From assembly GCA_963697565.1 (NCBI GenBank), contig CAVOOM010000008.1:186001-250000 (forward strand): a DNA stretch of 64,000 nucleotides, written 5' to 3'. Each line of letters begins with the position of its first letter. Positions within the stretch are counted from its first letter, which is position 1. This stretch comes from CAWFSE01 sp963697565. GTDB taxonomy: Bacteria > Actinomycetota > Actinomycetes > CAVWCF01. Shown piece after piece: positions 16,502-26,783 of this stretch. The position numbers and the translations under genes were made by a program. A model generated the notes under the pieces. That model did not search any database. It was given only the letters and a program-made list of their open reading frames with translations, and had not been told where the DNA came from.

Positions 16502-17866
16502 ATGGCCCTGCATGACGTGGTCAACCCGGCGACCGAGCAGATCGTCGCGCAGGTGGAGCAGGCCTCGGCCGAGGAGGCCGACGTCCTCATCGAGCGCGCC
16601 GCCGCCGCGTACGAGCCGTGGCGCCGGGTGTCGCCGGCCGACCGCGGCCGGCTGCTGCGCCGGTTCGCCGAGGTCGTCGACGACCACCTGGAGGAGCTCG
16701 CGCGGCTCGAGGTCGCCAACGCCGGGCACACCATCGGCAACGCCCGCTGGGAGGCCGGCAACGTCCGCGACGTCCTCGCCTACTACAGCGCGGCCCCGGA
16801 GCGGCTGTTCGGCAGGCAGATCCCGGTCGCGGGCGGCCTCGATGTGACGTTCAAGGAGCCCCTCGGCGTCGTCAGCGTGATCGTGCCGTGGAACTTCCCG
16901 ATGCCGATCGCGGGCTGGGGCTTCGCGCCGGCGCTCGCGGCGGGCAACACCGTGGTGCTGAAGCCCGCCGAGCTGACGCCGCTGACCGCCTTGCGGCTCG
17001 GCGAGCTGGCGTTGGAGGCCGGGCTGCCCGAGGGCGTGCTCACGGTGATCTCCGGCAAGGGGTCGGTCGTGGGCGAGCGGTTCGTCGCGCACCCGGCCGT
17101 CCGCAAGGTGTGCTTCACCGGGTCGACCGAGGTCGGCCAGCGGATCATGCGCGGCTGCGCCGACCAGGTGAAGCGGGTGACCTTGGAGCTGGGCGGCAAG
17201 AGCGCCAACATCGTGTTCGCCGACGCCGACCTCGAGCGCGCGGCGGCGACGGCGCCATACGCGGTCTTCGACAACGCGGGCCAGGACTGCTGCGCGCGCT
17301 CGCGCATCCTGGTCGAGCGCTCGGCGTACGACCGGTTCATGGCGCTGCTCGAGCCCGCGGTTCGCGGGGTGCGGGTCGAGGACCCCTCGCTGGACACCTC
17401 GGAGATGGGCCCGCTGATCTCGGCCGGGCAGCGCGATGCCGTCGCCTCGTTCGTCCCCGATGGCGCGCCCGTCGCGTTCCGCGGCACCGCCCCCGAGGGA
17501 CCCGGCTACTGGTTCGCGCCCACGGTGCTGGAGGCCGGCGGGCCGTCCGACCGCGCGTGGACCGAGGAGATCTTCGGCCCGGTCGTGTCGGTCCTGCCGT
17601 TCGAGGACGAGGCCGACGCGATCCGGCTCGCCAACGACACCGTCTACGGGCTGTCCGGCTCGATCTGGACCGAGAACCTCGGCCGCGCCCTGCGGGTGTC
17701 GCGCGGCGTCGAGACCGGCAACCTGTCGGTCAACAGCCACTCCTCGGTGCGGTACTCCACGCCGTTCGGGGGCTTCAAGCAGTCCGGCCTGGGCCGCGAG
17801 CTCGGCCCGGATGCGCTGGACTCCTTCACCGAGGTCAAGAACGTCTTCATCCACACGGAGGTCTGA
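16502..17866 (+). CDS. aldehyde dehydrogenase
   Basis: 454 aa. The ATG at 16502 is preferred to the TTG just upstream. NAD-dependent ALDH fold: PWNFPMPI, FTGSTEVG, general base in LELGGKS, catalytic Cys263 in NAGQDCCARSR and PFGGFKQSG near the end. It lies nine bases after the ligase gene and would oxidise the aldehyde released from the (glutamylated) amine to an acid. Close relatives are betaine-, gamma-glutamyl-aminobutyraldehyde- and succinate-semialdehyde dehydrogenases; I cannot separate these by eye. Confidence 0.9.
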   Translation: MALHDVVNPATEQIVAQVEQASAEEADVLIERAAAAYEPWRRVSPADRGRLLRRFAEVVDDHLEELARLEVANAGHTIGNARWEAGNVRDVLAYYSAAPERLFGRQIPVAGGLDVTFKEPLGVVSVIVPWNFPMPIAGWGFAPALAAGNTVVLKPAELTPLTALRLGELALEAGLPEGVLTVISGKGSVVGERFVAHPAVRKVCFTGSTEVGQRIMRGCADQVKRVTLELGGKSANIVFADADLERAAATAPYAVFDNAGQDCCARSRILVERSAYDRFMALLEPAVRGVRVEDPSLDTSEMGPLISAGQRDAVASFVPDGAPVAFRGTAPEGPGYWFAPTVLEAGGPSDRAWTEEIFGPVVSVLPFEDEADAIRLANDTVYGLSGSIWTENLGRALRVSRGVETGNLSVNSHSSVRYSTPFGGFKQSGLGRELGPDALDSFTEVKNVFIHTEV

Positions 17867-17869
17867 CCC

Positions 17870-18649
17870 ATGGCCGACCCAACCGCGCGCCGCCTCGAGG
17901 GCCGTGTCGCCGTCATCACCGGGGCCGCCAGCGGCATCGGCCTCGCCACCGGTCGCCGGCTCGCGTCCGAGGGCGCGACCGTGGTGGTGGCCGACGTCAA
18001 CGACGAGGCGGGCGCCGCGGCGGCCGCCGAACTCGGCGGCCGCTACGTGCGCGTCGATGTCACCTCGCCGGAGGACAACGAGCGGATGTACGCCGAGGCG
18101 TACGAGGCGTACGGCCGGGTCGACATCGCCTTTCACAACGCGGGGATCTCGCCGCCCGACGACGACTCGATCCTGGAGACCGGCCTGGACGCCTGGCGGC
18201 GGGTGCAGGAGGTGAACCTGACGTCGGTCTACCTCGGCTGCAAGGCGGCCATCCCGTACATGCAGCGCGGCGGCAAGGGCTCGATCATCAACACCGCCTC
18301 GTTCGTCGCCACGATGGGCGCGGCGACCTCGCAGATCTCGTACACCGCATCCAAGGGCGGCGTGCTGGCGATGTCGCGCGAGCTCGGGGTGCAGTTCGCC
18401 CGCGAGGGGATCCGGGTCAACGCGCTGTCGCCCGGGCCGGTGAACACGCCACTGCTGCAGGAGCTCTTCGCCAAGGACCCCGAGCGCGCCGCTCGCCGGC
18501 TGGTGCACATCCCGATGGGCCGCTTCGCCGAGGCCGAGGAGATCGCCGCCGCCGTGGCGTTCCTCGCCAGCGACGACTCCTCCTTCATCACCGCGGCCAA
18601 CTTCCTGGTCGACGGCGGCATCTCCGGCGCCTACGTCACCCCCCTCTGA
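17870..18649 (+). CDS. short-chain dehydrogenase/reductase (SDR)
   Basis: 259 aa. Classical SDR: TGAASGIG near the start, DV after strand 3, NAGIS, catalytic Ser in INTASF, Y-x-x-x-K in SYTASKGG, and SPGPVNTP. Acidic residue ADVND after strand 2 favours NAD(H) over NADP(H). It starts three bases after the ALDH gene. In this operon it would oxidise an alcohol or hydroxy-acid group of the amine substrate. Automatic annotation will probably call it 3-oxoacyl-ACP reductase, but the context speaks against fatty-acid synthesis. Confidence 0.88.
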   Translation: MADPTARRLEGRVAVITGAASGIGLATGRRLASEGATVVVADVNDEAGAAAAAELGGRYVRVDVTSPEDNERMYAEAYEAYGRVDIAFHNAGISPPDDDSILETGLDAWRRVQEVNLTSVYLGCKAAIPYMQRGGKGSIINTASFVATMGAATSQISYTASKGGVLAMSRELGVQFAREGIRVNALSPGPVNTPLLQELFAKDPERAARRLVHIPMGRFAEAEEIAAAVAFLASDDSSFITAANFLVDGGISGAYVTPL

Positions 18650-18666
18650 CCCGGGAGGATGGCGGG

Positions 18667-19356
18667 ATGCGGCCGCTGATCGGGATCACCACGTACGTCG
18701 AGCAGGCGCGCTGGGGGGTCTGGGATGTCCCGGCGGCGCTGGTGCCGCACGCGTACGTCCGGCAGGTCGAGGAGGCGGGGGGCCGGCCGGTGCTGCTGCC
18801 CCCGTCGACGGCCGACGCCGCCGAGGTGCTGGACGTGCTCGACGGGCTGCTGCTCGCAGGCGGCGCCGATGTCGATCCCGCGCGGTACGGCCAGGCGGCG
18901 CACCCGGAGACCGCCGGACTCCGCCCCGAGCGCGACGGCGCCGAGCTGGGGCTGCTCGACGTGGCGCTGGCGCGCGACCTGCCCGTGCTCGGGATCTGCC
19001 GGGGGATGCAGCTGATGGCCGTGCACGCGGGGGGACGCCTCGTGCAGCACCTGCCCGAGGCGGTCGGCCACGAGCGGCACCGCCCGGCCTTGGGCGTCTA
19101 CGGCGACCACCCGGTACGGCTGGCCCGCGGCTCGCGCGCGCAGCTGGTGCTGGGTGACCGCGTGACCGTCCGCTCGTACCACCACCAGGGCGTCGCGGAC
19201 GCCGGCTCGCTGGCGGTGACCGGCTGGGCCGACGACGAGACCATCGAGGTGGTGGAGCGCGCCGACCGGCGCTTCGCCTTGGGCGTGCTGTGGCACCCCG
19301 AGGTGGGCGACGACCCCCGGCTGTTCGACGCGCTGGTGGCGGCCACCCGGGGCTGA
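18667..19356 (+). CDS. gamma-glutamyl-GABA hydrolase-like class-I amidotransferase (peptidase C26)
   Basis: 229 aa, ATG at 18667 behind GGGAGG. The glutaminase triad is present: Cys in GICRGMQLM (about residue 117) and His/Glu in LWHPEVGDD. Matches PuuD/peptidase C26, which removes the gamma-glutamyl group from glutamylated products such as gamma-glutamyl-GABA. Together with the ligase, oxidase and ALDH it completes a Puu-like glutamylation cycle: attach glutamate, oxidise, then release. It is the last gene of the operon; MoeZ follows after 140 bp under its own promoter. Confidence 0.87.
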   Translation: MRPLIGITTYVEQARWGVWDVPAALVPHAYVRQVEEAGGRPVLLPPSTADAAEVLDVLDGLLLAGGADVDPARYGQAAHPETAGLRPERDGAELGLLDVALARDLPVLGICRGMQLMAVHAGGRLVQHLPEAVGHERHRPALGVYGDHPVRLARGSRAQLVLGDRVTVRSYHHQGVADAGSLAVTGWADDETIEVVERADRRFALGVLWHPEVGDDPRLFDALVAATRG

Positions 19357-19401
19357 GCCCGCCCGGCCCGCGGGCTGTCTCACCGGCCGGACCCGGCCGG
19401 G

Positions 19402-19428
19402 GGGAATGGCGCGTCGTCTGGGATCGTT
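19402..19428 (+). promoter_or_regulatory. SigR/SigH-type promoter of moeZ: GGGAAT-N18-GTT
   Basis: GGGAAT (19402-19407), exactly 18 bases, then GTT (19426-19428). This is the consensus of the thiol-stress ECF sigma factors SigR (Streptomyces) and SigH (mycobacteria). It lies about 70 bp before the moeZ start. The same element with the same spacing precedes mycoredoxin. Confidence 0.75.
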
Positions 19429-19497
19429 GACCGCGCTAGGAAGTTGAACGCGCAAGCACCCCGCCGCGCCCGCACCCGAACGACCCAGGAGCACACC

Positions 19498-20688
19498 GTG
19501 TCATTGCCGCCGCTGGTCGAGCCCGCCGCCGAGCTCACCGTCGACGAGGTCCGCCGCTACAGCCGCCACCTGATCATCCCGGACGTCGGGATGGCCGGGC
19601 AGAAGCGGCTGAAGAACGCCAAGGTCCTGTGTGTGGGCGCCGGCGGCCTGGGCAGCCCCGCCCTGATGTACCTCGCCGCGGCCGGCGTCGGCACGCTCGG
19701 GATCGTCGAGTTCGATGTGGTCGACGAGTCCAACCTGCAGCGCCAGATCATCCACGGGCAGAGCGATGTCGGCCGGTCCAAGGCGCAGAGCGCGCGCGAC
19801 CGGGTGCTGGAGGTCAACCCGCTCGTCACCGTCAACCTGCACGAGGAGCGGCTCGACTCCTCCAACGTGATGGAGATCTTCAGCCAGTACGACCTGATCG
19901 TCGACGGCACGGACAACTTCGCCACCCGCTACCTGGTCAACGACGCCGCGGTGCTGCTCGGCAAGCCGTACGTCTGGGGGTCGATCTACCGCTTCGACGG
20001 CCAGGCGAGCGTGTTCTGGTCTGAGCACGGCCCCTGCTACCGATGCCTCTACCCCGAGCCCCCGCCGCCGGGCATGGTGCCGTCCTGCGCCGAGGGCGGT
20101 GTGCTCGGCGTGCTGTGCGCGAGCATCGGCTCGATCCAGGTCACCGAGGCGATCAAGCTGCTCACGGGCATCGGCGACCCGCTCGTGGGCCGGCTGATGG
20201 TCTACGACGCCCTGGAGATGCAGTACCGCTCGCTGAAGGTCCGCAAGGACCCCGATTGCGCACTCTGCGGGGCCAACCCGACGGTGACCGAGCTGATCGA
20301 CTACGAGGCGTTCTGCGGGGCGATCTCCGACGAGGCTGCGGTCGCCGCGAAGGGTTCGACGATCAACGTCGTCGAGCTCAAGGACCTGCTCGACGCGCGC
20401 GAGGCCGGCGACGACGACTTCCTGCTGGTCGACGTCCGCGAGCCGGGGGAGTACGAGATTGTGAGCATCCCCGGCGCGGTGCTGATGCCCAAGGGCGAGT
20501 TCCTCAACGGCGCCGCCCTCGAGACGCTCCCCGCCGACAAGCGGATCGTCGTGCACTGCAAGTCCGGCGTGCGCTCGGCCGAGGTGCTCGCCGTGCTCAA
20601 GGGCGCCGGCTTCGCCGACGCCGTGCACGTGGGCGGTGGCGTGGTCGCCTGGGTCAACCAGATCGAGCCGCACAAGCCGACGTACTGA
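19498..20688 (+). CDS. moeZ: MoeZ: E1-like adenylyltransferase / sulfurtransferase with rhodanese domain
   Basis: 396 aa. The GTG at 19498 follows AGGAG at a good distance. N-terminal ThiF/MoeB domain: SRHLIIPDVG, nucleotide loop GAGGLGSP, DESNLQRQ, and zinc cysteines CYRC and CALC. C-terminal rhodanese domain with active Cys354 in HCKSGVRS. MoeZ adenylates and sulfurates small carrier proteins (MoaD, ThiS, CysO), feeding sulfur to molybdopterin, thiamin and cysteine. It is in the Rv3206c position and is preceded by a thiol-stress promoter. Confidence 0.93.
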   Translation: MSLPPLVEPAAELTVDEVRRYSRHLIIPDVGMAGQKRLKNAKVLCVGAGGLGSPALMYLAAAGVGTLGIVEFDVVDESNLQRQIIHGQSDVGRSKAQSARDRVLEVNPLVTVNLHEERLDSSNVMEIFSQYDLIVDGTDNFATRYLVNDAAVLLGKPYVWGSIYRFDGQASVFWSEHGPCYRCLYPEPPPPGMVPSCAEGGVLGVLCASIGSIQVTEAIKLLTGIGDPLVGRLMVYDALEMQYRSLKVRKDPDCALCGANPTVTELIDYEAFCGAISDEAAVAAKGSTINVVELKDLLDAREAGDDDFLLVDVREPGEYEIVSIPGAVLMPKGEFLNGAALETLPADKRIVVHCKSGVRSAEVLAVLKGAGFADAVHVGGGVVAWVNQIEPHKPTY

Positions 20689-20708
20689 TCCCGCGCAGGG
20701 GACCCGAC

Positions 20709-23076
20709 TCAGATCATCTGCTTGCGCTGCATGTAGCCGAACGCGAAGTAGCCGGGCAGCACCGGGAACCAGAACGTCACGACCCGGAAGAGCAGGGTCG
20801 CCGACACCGCCGTGCCTCCGTCGAGCCCGGCGGCGGTCAGCCCCGCCACCAGAGCGGCCTCGACGGCCCCCAGGCCGCCGGGGGTGGGTGACGCGCTGCC
20901 CGAGGGTCGCCCCGGCGAGGTAGACGAGCGCCACCGCCGCGATCGGCAAGTCGGCGCCGAACGCCCGGATCGACGCCGCCAGCGCGGCGATGTACGCCAG
21001 GTTGAGCAGCAGGTTGCCGCCCATGCCGATGGCCAGCTTCGACGGCGTCTGCAGGACCTCGAACAGCCGCGGCAGGATGCGGCCCAAGACCGGGCGGACC
21101 CGCTCCATCGCCGCCCGGCGGACGGCCGGAATCAGGAACGTCGATGCGGCCAGCGCCAGGATCAGGCCGACCACGAGGAGCAGGGTCGTGGAGGGGATCA
21201 GCTCGACGCCCGCCGACGTCCCCGTCACGATGCCGACGACGATCAGCAGCGTCGTGTGGACGATGAACGCGCTCACCTGCGCCAACCCGACCGACGCCAC
21301 CGCCAGGGCGGGTTCGACCCCTTGGCGCTGGACGAAGCGCGCATTCAGCGCGACCGAGCCGAAGGCGGGGGGCGCCACCAGCGACACGAAGTCGCCGGCG
21401 ACCTGGGCGAGCAGGTTGCGGGCCTTGCTCAGCGTCTCGGGCACGAAGCCGGCCAGGGCCATCGCGGCGCCGACGTAGGTGGTCGACGAGAAGGCGAGGG
21501 CCACCAGCGCCCAGTTCCACTCGGCCTCGGTGACGATGCTCACCAGGTCGACCGAGCCCAGCTGCGAGAGCAGGAAGTAGCCGCCGAGTGCGCCGGCGAT
21601 CACCGTCACGAGCGTGCGCGGGCGCAGTCGCTCGATCGGGGCCGGCTCCATCGCCGACTGCGGGGCCAGCTCCTCGACGAGTTCGCGAAGCGCAGGCAGG
21701 ACATCGTGGCCCCTGAGCGCCGCCCGCGTCCCGGGGGAGAACGCGATGGGTTGGAGCAGGGGGAACGTGCGGGCGGTGGCCTCCGTGCCGAGGGCGGCGA
21801 CCGCGGAGGCCACGGACCGCTCGGGGCCGACCAGGACAGCCAGGGTGGCGAGCGCCTCGGCGATGTCGATCCGCCGCCGGAGCTCGCCGGCGGCGATCTC
21901 GCCGGTGTTGAGGTCGCGAAGGCCGATCCCCGAGGGCACCGCGACGAGGGCGTGGCCGGTGAGCCCGCCGTGGGAGACATGCGCGGCGTGCATGCGCTTC
22001 ACCGTCGCCCAGACGTCGGCCAGCCGCGCGTCGTCGATCACCTCGAGCTCTGAGAGCGGCACCCCGTCGAGGGCCTCGAGCACCAGCACGGCGGCGTCCG
22101 GCCCCACCTCGCCGACGGCGAGCAGCCGGGGGGCCGCGATCCCAAGCCGCTCAAAGGTCATCGCCATCAGGGCCACGTGGTCGACGACGCCCCGCAGCGA
22201 CAGGGGCAGCCGTCGCTGGACCGCGTCCTGGACGCGCAGCGACCGCCAGGTGCGGCTGATCAGGCCGCTGCCCTGCTGGTCGCGATCGATGACGTACGCG
22301 TCGTACGAGCGCTGGGGCGTGGTGGCGACGTAGTGGCGGCCGCCTGCGTTGTCGAGCAGCTCGATGCGGCGGACGTCCATCCCGAGCGCGCGGAGCTCCG
22401 CTCCCACGCGCTCGCCGTCGGGACGCAGGTTGGGCGTGCCGAAGGCCCAGCGGGCGAACAGCCCGACGAAGCGGCCGATCAGCAGCGCCAGCAAGACGGC
22501 GAGCGAGGCGGTCCCCGAGATGATGTCGATGATGACGGCGAAGCCGACGGTCCCCCACAGCGCGAGGCGCAGCAGGGGCCGGCCGTCCAGCGTGACCACC
22601 GCGAACAGGGCCACCAGCCCGGCGAGCAGCCCCGGTAGCCCGCTCTTGCCGCTGCCCAGGAGCGCCGACGCGGGGTTCTCCGGGTCCAGGGTGCGCAGCC
22701 AGGCGTCCATCGCCAGCGACGCGGCCACAGCGACCGCGGCGGCGACGAGGGCGTGGACGTACTCGCGGCGGCGGCGCCGCAGCCACTGATCGATGCCCAG
22801 CCAGATCGGCAGGGCCAGGCCTCCGAGGAAGACGGCGAGCGCGGCGGCGCCGACGATGAGGGCGGGCAGTCTGCGGGTGGCGGTGTCGAGGTCCTCGCCG
22901 ATCCCGGCGCTGGTCTGCGACGCGTATCGGGCCAGCGTCAGCACGGCGGCGACGGCGAGCAGGGTCAGCATGGCCCGGACGAGGTCGGCGGGACGGCGCA
23001 CCCAGCCCGGGGCGGGCGGCTCGACCACCTCAAGCGGCTCGGCCACCTCAAGCGGCGCTGGACCTGGTGCGGGCAC
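20709..23076 (-). CDS. flippase-like membrane protein with RIO/ABC1-like domain (one frameshift)
   Basis: About 788 aa when one extra base is removed. Three parts: N-terminal membrane helices (about 35-220); a soluble kinase-like segment with SHGGLTGHAL and LRDLNTGE, probably a pseudokinase; and a C-terminal LPG-synthase-type transmembrane domain (about 470-788). At about 20899-20901 the frame breaks after AGATLG. The expected membrane signature ASPTPGGLGAVEAALVAG follows one frame over and ends RKQMI at 20709. Family members are putative lipid flippases or exporters. The extra G lies in a GGG run, so read error is likely. Divergent from the alkyltransferase-like gene. Confidence 0.82.
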
Positions 23077-23146
23077 GACCGCATCGTGCCAGACGGGCGC
23101 CGCCTGGCCCGTCCCTGCGCGCGGGCATCGGCGCCATCCTGGCCCG

Positions 23147-23485
23147 GTGGCCGGACCCTCGCTGCCCTCCCCGTACGCGGAGCGGGTGCTCGATGTGGTG
23201 GCGCGGATCCCGCCGGGAAGCGCTCTGGCGTACGGAGACGTCGCGGAGCTGCTGGGCGGGCGCGGGGCGCGCGCGGTCGGCGGGGTGCTGGCCCGGCACG
23301 GCTCAGGGGTCCCGTGGTGGCGGGTGGTGCGGGCCGACGGCTCGCTGCCGGCCGGCCATGAGCGGGAGGCCGCCCAGCGGCTGCGGGCCGAGGGGGTGCC
23401 CCTGCGCGGCGGGCGGGTGGAGTTGGCGCGCTGCCGGTGGGACGGCTCGGGGCTGTCGGGCCCGGCTGCTGAGATGGGGGCCTAG
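23147..23485 (+). CDS. alkyltransferase-like (ATL) DNA-repair protein
   Basis: 112 aa, GTG start. It is the DNA-binding domain of O6-alkylguanine-DNA alkyltransferase: IPPGSALAYGDVAELLG, GARAVGGVLA, then VPWWRVVRADG. The methyl-accepting Cys of P-C-H-R is replaced by Trp, so it cannot repair directly. ATL proteins bind O6-alkylguanine and hand it to nucleotide excision repair. The His after the Trp is also Trp here. It is in the Rv3204 position, upstream of adnA, in a repair-rich neighbourhood. Confidence 0.85.
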   Translation: MAGPSLPSPYAERVLDVVARIPPGSALAYGDVAELLGGRGARAVGGVLARHGSGVPWWRVVRADGSLPAGHEREAAQRLRAEGVPLRGGRVELARCRWDGSGLSGPAAEMGA

Positions 23486-23530
23486 CGCGGCCCGGGGCCG
23501 ACCCGCCGCACGGGCTCGAAGGGGGAGCGG

Positions 23531-26500
23531 ATGGCAGTCTCGGGGCCGCTGTTCCGCCCGGTGCCCCGGCCCCGGGTCGTGGCGGCCGGGCCGGCCTCTC
23601 GACGCCAGCCAGCAGGCGGTCGTCGACCATGTGCGGGCCGCCGGCTGCGGTCCTGCCCTCGTCCTCGCCGGCCCAGGCACCGGCAAGACGACCACCCTGG
23701 TCGAGGCCGTCGCGGCGCGGGTCGAGGCGGGGGGAGACCCGCAGCGCATCCTGGTGCTGACGTTCAGCCGCAAGGCCGCCGCCGAGCTGCGCTCGCGGAT
23801 CGCCGCCCGGCTGGGCGGTGTCGCGCCCGGGCACCTCGCCTGGACGTTCCACGCCTACGCGTACGCGTTGCTGGGCGCCCTCCCGGTCGAGCCCGGGGCG
23901 CCGTCGGGCCGGCTGCGCCTGCTGTCCGGCCCCGAGCAGGATGTCGTGGTCCGCGAGCTCGTCGCCGGCGACGTCGCGGGGGATGGGGTCGTGCGCTGGC
24001 CCGCCGACCTGCGGGCGGCGCTCGGCACGCGGGGATTCGCCGATGAGGTGCGGGGCCTGCTGGCCCGGGTGCGCGCCCTGGGCTGGGGCTCCGATCGGTT
24101 GCGCGCCGAGGCCGCCACCTCGGCCGGGCGGCCCGAGTGGGAGGCCGCCGCCGACTTCCTCGACGAGTACTCCGACAACCTCGCCGCGCAGGGGGCCCTG
24201 GACTACTCCGAGCTCGTGGCCGCGGCGGTGGCCTGGGCCGAGTCGCCCGCGGGCGCCGGCCTCGCTGATCGCTATGACCTGGTGGTGGTCGACGAGTACC
24301 AGGACACCGACCCCGGCCAGGAGCGGCTGCTGCGCGTCCTCGCCGGCCGCGGTCGCGATCTGCTCGTCGTCGGCGACCCCGACCAGTCGATCTACGCCTT
24401 CCGCGGCGCCGAGGTCAGGGGCCTGCTCGACTTCCCCGACCGCTTTCCCCGGCGCACAGGGTCTGCGGGAGCCGCCGAGCGGGCCCCCGTCTTCGCCTTG
24501 CGCGTGTGCCGGCGAAGCGGCCCGGCGCTGGTCGCCGCGAGCCGCTCGGTCGCCCGTCGGCTGCCGGCCCCGGGCGGGCTGGAGCACGATCCCGCGAGCG
24601 GGCTGCCGGCCTTTCGGTCCCTCAGTGCCGTCGAGGGGGCGGCGCCCGGGGCGGTCGAGGTGGCCACGTACGCGACAGCGGGCGCCCAGTACGACGCGGT
24701 CGCCGACCGGCTGCGTCGGGCGCACCTGGAGCAGGGGGTGCCGTGGTCGCAGATGGCCGTGCTGGTTCGCAGCGGCGCCCGCTCGGTCGCGGCCGCACGG
24801 CGGGCGCTCGGCGCCCACGGGGTGCCCGTGGTGGCCGCGGGCGATGACCTGCCGATGGCCCGCGAGCCTGCGGTCCAGCCGTTGCTCACCGCCCTGCGGT
24901 GCGTCGCAGACCCCGCGGAGCTCACCGACGAGACCGCGCGCGCGCTGCTGCTCTCGCCTCTGGTCGGAGCCGATCCGCCCGTGCTGCGGCGCCTCGCCCG
25001 CGCCCTGCGCGACGAGGAACGCACCGCCTCTCCGGACCGCCCGCCCCGCTTCTCGGACGCGCTTGTGCGCGAGGCGGTGGAGCATCCGGAGCGGCTGGTG
25101 GCGCACGCCGACGACGTCGCCGGGCCCGCGCGGCGCCTGGCGGCCCTGCTCGCCGACGCGCGGTCCCTCGCCGCGGCAGGCGCCTCCGCCTACGCCGTGC
25201 TGTGGAGCCTGTGGCACGGCACCGCGTGGGCGGCGCGCCTGGAGCGGCAGGCGCTCGCCGGCGGGCCCGCGGGGCGGGCCGCCGACCGCGACCTCGATGC
25301 GATCCTGGCGCTCTTCGACGCCGCGGCGCGCGACGAGGAGCGCATCGAGCGCCGCGGCCTCGCGGCGTTCCTGGCCGAGCTGTCCGCCCAGCAGATCCCC
25401 GGGGACTCCCTCGACGAGCGCGGGGTCCGCGGGGGCGCCGTCCGGCTGCTGACGGCCCACCGGGCCAAGGGCCTGGAGTGGGAGCTCGTCTGCGTCGTCG
25501 ACGTCCAAGAGGACTTGTGGCCGGATGTCCGGCCCCGCGGCAGCCTGCTCCAGCCCGACCGGCTGGGACCCGACGGCCTGCGCGAGCCGCTGCCAGCCTC
25601 CGCCCTGCTGGCCGAGGAGCGCCGGCTGTTCTACGTCGCGGTGACGCGAGCCCGGCGGCGGTTGGTCGTCACCGCCGTCGACAGCCCGGACGAGGACGGC
25701 GTACGCGCCTCCCGCTTCCTGGCTGAGCTAGGAGTCGAGGTGCGCTCCGACCGGTCCCGGCAGGTGCGGCCCCTCACCCTGCGGGCTCTGGTCGCCGAGC
25801 TGCGGTCCGTGGCGGCGGACCCGGCGGTCGAGGAGCCGCTGCGCAAGGCCGCCGCCGAGCGGCTGGCCCGGTTGGCTGCAGCCCGCGAGGGCGACCACGC
25901 GCTGGCGCCGGCAGCCGATCCGCAGCGTTGGTGGGGTGTGCGGGAGCTCACCGATCCCGGGGTCGCGATGTACCCCGACGACCGCCCGCTGCGGCTGTCC
26001 GGGTCATCGCTGGCGCGGATGGAGGATTGCGCGCTGCGCTGGTTCTTCGAGCACGAGGCCAAGGCCGCCTCCGCGCGTACGACGGCCCTGGGCTTTGGCT
26101 CGATCGTGCACGCGCTGGCAGCCGAGGTCGCGGCCGACCGGCTTGAGGCAGACGAGGACGTCATCTCCGGCCAGCTGTCCCGGGTCTGGCAGGCGCTGTC
26201 GTTCGAGGCGCGCTGGCAGAGCCCGCGCCAGTACGCCGAGGCCCAGGACTGCGTGCGCCGCTTCCTCGCCTGGCACGCCGCCAACCCCAGGACCCTGCTC
26301 GCCGCCGAGCACGCCTTCGAGCTTGAGGTCCCGGTCGGCGACCGCCGGGTCGTCTTGCGCGGGAGCTTCGACCGGGTCGAGCTCGACGATGGCGGCCGGG
26401 TGGTCGTCGTCGACCTCAAGACCGGCGCCAAGGCGGTGACCGGCGCCGAGCTGGCCCGGCACGTGCAGCTCGGCGTCTACCAGCTGGCCGTTCGATCGGG

Positions 26501-26783
26501 CGCCGTCTCGGGCCTGCTGCCGGCCGCCCCAGGTGAGCCGCCCCCGGACACCGCGGCCGAGCTCGTTCAGCTGCGCATCGACGACGCCGGCCACCCGAAG
26601 GTCCAGCCGCAGGAAGGGCTGGCCGCCGATGCCGAGCCGGAGTGGGTCGACGGGGTCCTTGCTGCCGCGGTCGACGTGATGTCCGGCGAGCGGTTCGCCG
26701 CGACCCCCGGCTCCTGGTGCGCCTTCTGCGCCTTCACCGCGTCCTGCCCGGCCGTGGACCACGGCCGCCAGGTGATCGAGTGA
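23531..26783 (+). CDS. adnA: AdnA helicase-nuclease subunit (one frameshift)
   Basis: About 1083 aa after removing one base. The ATG at 23531 follows GGGGGAG; the first residues (GPLFRPVPRPRVVAAGP) are in one frame and PLDASQQAVVDH continues in the next, so a base was gained near 23590-23600. UvrD-type motor: Walker A GPGTGKTTT, TFSRKAA, VVDEYQDTD, GDPDQSIY, TAHRAKGLEWE and VAVTRAR. C-terminal RecB nuclease: VVVDLKTGAK, and cysteines WCAFCAFTASCP. AdnAB resects double-strand breaks in actinobacteria. GTGA overlap with adnB. Confidence 0.9.

Noticed and set aside
14723..18508. A 1261-codon open frame on the minus strand
   Set aside because: Antisense to the ligase, ALDH and SDR genes, which have complete motifs on the plus strand.
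20899..20901. Programmed ribosomal frameshifting in the flippase-like and other broken genes
   Set aside because: No shared slippery heptamer or downstream structure; sites differ between genes, and many are plain G or C runs.
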